Shown here one piece after another: positions 12,890-14,778 of a stretch of 14,778 bases of DNA. The translations under genes and the position numbers were made by a program. The stretch is from an uncultured Clostridium sp. (GTDB lineage Bacteria; Bacillota; Clostridia; TANB77; CAG-508). The first letter of the stretch is position 1, and every line of letters starts with the position of its first letter. The stretch spans positions 1 to 14,778 of the forward strand of contig USRT01000034.1 in assembly GCA_900557195.1 (NCBI GenBank), given 5' to 3'. A model generated the notes under the pieces. That model was not told the DNA's origin. It saw only the letters and a program-made list of their open reading frames with translations, and ran no database searches.

Positions 12890-14778
12890 TTATTTACATT
12901 CATACCATGTTTTTGCTTCAGAAGTCTCTACTTTTAATGGTATTAATAATGTTATAGCATTTTCCATACAATTTTTCAATATACTTTTCACTTTTTCTTT
13001 GTCATTTTCTATGCATTCTATCATTAATTCATCATGTACTTGCAATATTATTTTAGCATCTAAATTTTCTTCTTTTAATTTGTTATATACATCTATCATT
13101 GCTATTTTCATTATATCTGCTGCTGTACCTTGAATTGGTGTATTCATAGCAGCTCTAGCTCCAAACTGACGAACCATATAATTATTTGAACTTAATTCCG
13201 GAATATATCTGCGTCTATGGAAACTTGTCTCTACATATCCTTGATTTTTTGCAAGTTCTACAATATCATCCATAAATTTCTTTATTCCACTATATTTTTC
13301 TAAATATTGTTTTATATACTCGTTTGCTTTCTTTTTAGAAACTCCTATCTGTTCTGCTAATCCGAAATCGCTTATTCCATATACTATACCAAAATTAACA
13401 GCTTTTGCGGAACTTCTTTGCTCTTTTGTTACCTCTTCTTTTGGTATTCCAAGTACTTTAGATGCTGCCTGAACATGTATATCTTCATCATTTTTAAATG
13501 CTTCTAACATATGCTCATCTTGTGATATATGTGCTAAAACCCTTAATTCTATTTGAGAATAATCAGCATCAATAAACACATATCCTTTTTCTGGTTTAAA
13601 TACTTTTCTTAGTCTTTTTCCAAATTCGATTCTAGTTGGTATATTTTGCAAATTTGGTTCTGTACTACTAATTCTTCCTGTTTGAGTAACAGTTTGATGA
13701 AAATATGAATGTATTCTTTTTGTATTTTCGTTAATATATGGAAGTAATCCTTCTACATAAGTAGAATTAAGCTTCATTAAACTTCTATATTCTAATATTC
13801 TTTCTATAACAGGATGTTTATCTTTTAACTTTTCTAATATTTCTACATCTGTTGAATAACCTTTTTTTGTTTTCTTATATACAGGCAGTCCTAATTTTTC
13901 GAAAAGTATAACACCTAATTGTTGTGTAGAATTTATATTAAATTCTTCGCCACATAAATCATATATTTCATTTGTTAATTCTTTTAAGCCTTCTTTTAAG
14001 CTATCTCCAAACTTAATTAGTTCTTCTTTATCTACATACATTCCATTAAATTGCATTTCTCCAAGTACTTTCACTAGTGGCATTTCTATATTAGTAAATA
14101 AATCTAAACTATTAATTTCTTCAAGTTTTTTGCTCATTATTTCTTGCAATTTTTGAATTCCATATACATATATTGAATATCTTTTTTTATATAAATCTTT
14201 TTTATTATTTTCTTTGCTGGAATCTAAATTATCAAATAAATTAATTTGACTACTGTTTTCATCTTCTTTATTATTTTCTATAAAATCATCTACATTTATC
14301 TCTAAATATTGTTCTATTATTTCTTCTAAATTATATTTTGTACTAGGATTTAATACATATGCTGCAATTTCAGCATCAAATGTTAAATTTCCTACATTTA
14401 TTCCTAATTCTTTTAACATTACATAATCTTCATTTAATTTATAACCATATAATTCTATATCTTTATTTTCAAAAACATCTTTAAATTTAGAAGTAAATTC
14501 ATTTATATCATTTATTTTTATATAATACGATGTTTTATTTTTTTGTATATATATAGTAATCGATGTTATTTTCTTTTTTATAATATTCTTAAGTTCAGAT
14601 GAATTTTCTTTTTCTAAAAAATATATTAGCTTTTTTTCTTTTTTTATATTTTCTATTAATTCTTGTATTTTATTTGTATCATCTATCTGTAATTCTTCTA
14701 TTTTAAATAAATCTTCTATATTCTTTTCTTCTTTTTTACTACTTCCTTCTAAATTAAATCTATCTATATAACGTTTAA
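12890..14778 (-). CDS. polA: DNA polymerase I, C-terminal part (runs off the window)
   Basis: The frame is open from the stop at 12890 to the right edge, about 628 codons, so the 5' end and the expected 5'-3' nuclease domain lie outside. A Met at 14419 is internal, not the start. The polymerase domain has motif A IDADYSQIEL (about 13545-13573), motif B KAVNFGIVYG (about 13378-13407) and motif C QVHDELMIE (about 13015-13045). The preceding 3'-5' exonuclease-like region (about 14300-14600) reads KITSITIYIQKNKTSYYIKI and lacks the acidic DxE pair needed for proofreading, as in Bacillus-type Pol I. The enzyme fills gaps in repair and removes Okazaki primers. The lytic transglycosylase gene follows after 27 nt. 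Confidence 0.96.
   Translation of the reverse strand, partial: KRYIDRFNLEGSSKKEEKNIEDLFKIEELQIDDTNKIQELIENIKKEKKLIYFLEKENSSELKNIIKKKITSITIYIQKNKTSYYIKINDINEFTSKFKDVFENKDIELYGYKLNEDYVMLKELGINVGNLTFDAEIAAYVLNPSTKYNLEEIIEQYLEINVDDFIENNKEDENSSQINLFDNLDSSKENNKKDLYKKRYSIYVYGIQKLQEIMSKKLEEINSLDLFTNIEMPLVKVLGEMQFNGMYVDKEELIKFGDSLKEGLKELTNEIYDLCGEEFNINSTQQLGVILFEKLGLPVYKKTKKGYSTDVEILEKLKDKHPVIERILEYRSLMKLNSTYVEGLLPYINENTKRIHSYFHQTVTQTGRISSTEPNLQNIPTRIEFGKRLRKVFKPEKGYVFIDADYSQIELRVLAHISQDEHMLEAFKNDEDIHVQAASKVLGIPKEEVTKEQRSSAKAVNFGIVYGISDFGLAEQIGVSKKKANEYIKQYLEKYSGIKKFMDDIVELAKNQGYVETSFHRRRYIPELSSNNYMVRQFGARAAMNTPIQGTAADIMKIAMIDVYNKLKEENLDAKIILQVHDELMIECIENDKEKVKSILKNCMENAITLLIPLKVETSEAKTWYECK

Noticed and set aside
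12366..13133. 255-codon + strand open frame
   Set aside because: It lies antisense to the transglycosylase and polA genes, whose motifs are clear, and its Ser/Phe/Ile-rich product is a reverse-strand shadow with no SD.
1..14778. CRISPR array or intact transposase
   Set aside because: No regularly spaced direct repeats with unique spacers and no complete transposase frame were seen; the repeats present are palindromes or tandem pairs.

Overview
This strongly AT-rich window looks like the chromosome of a low-GC Firmicute, most likely a gut-type Clostridium relative. The grounds are consensus Shine-Dalgarno (SD) sites, several TTG starts, a class B sortase, an Lsa/CplR-like ABC-F ATPase, a Clostridia-style DNA polymerase I, and what looks like an OLE RNA with its membrane partner. 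This placement is inferred from gene content and composition, not from a database match.

Layout. Positions 1-2551 are an accessory-looking + strand stretch of small secreted or membrane proteins: a broken small membrane gene (147-450), a two-helix membrane protein (580-978), a signal-anchored protein behind a structured leader (1164-1649), a 74-residue anchored protein (1680-1904) and a lipoprotein (2039-2551). From 2645 to the right edge every convincing gene is on the - strand. Moving rightwards these are: a zinc-ribbon membrane protein with its own promoter (2645-3145); a decayed, scrambled serine recombinase (about 3232-3597) just past the 3' end of tRNA-Leu(UAG) (3703-3786); a CorB/DUF21-like membrane protein (3866-4420); and a structured non-coding region of about 550 nt (4475-5026). 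Then come a broken small ORF (5030-5239), the convergently ordered run srtB - ABC-F - acetyltransferase (8195 down to 5328), a 38-residue membrane peptide (8552-8668), htpG (8935-10818), galE (11168-12157), a frameshifted lytic transglycosylase (12292-12862), and polA (12890 to beyond the right edge).

How the genes work together. The best system here is the non-coding block plus the membrane protein that follows it. A strong promoter drives a long, relatively GC-rich RNA with many helices, and 54 nt after it begins a roughly 20 kDa membrane protein of the CorB-like type. That is the layout of the OLE RNA / OapA ribonucleoprotein, a membrane-bound complex linked to Mg2+ and stress tolerance. 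The sortase, ABC-F ribosome-protection protein and hexapeptide acetyltransferase are spaced 34-38 nt apart and probably form one transcript. polA and the lytic transglycosylase are also spaced as an operon.

Decay and mobility: there are four broken reading frames (147-450, 3232-3597, 5030-5239, 12292-12862). A set of interlocked inverted repeats built on GGACAA/TTGTCC lies between the transglycosylase and galE. No CRISPR array, complete transposase or rRNA was seen.
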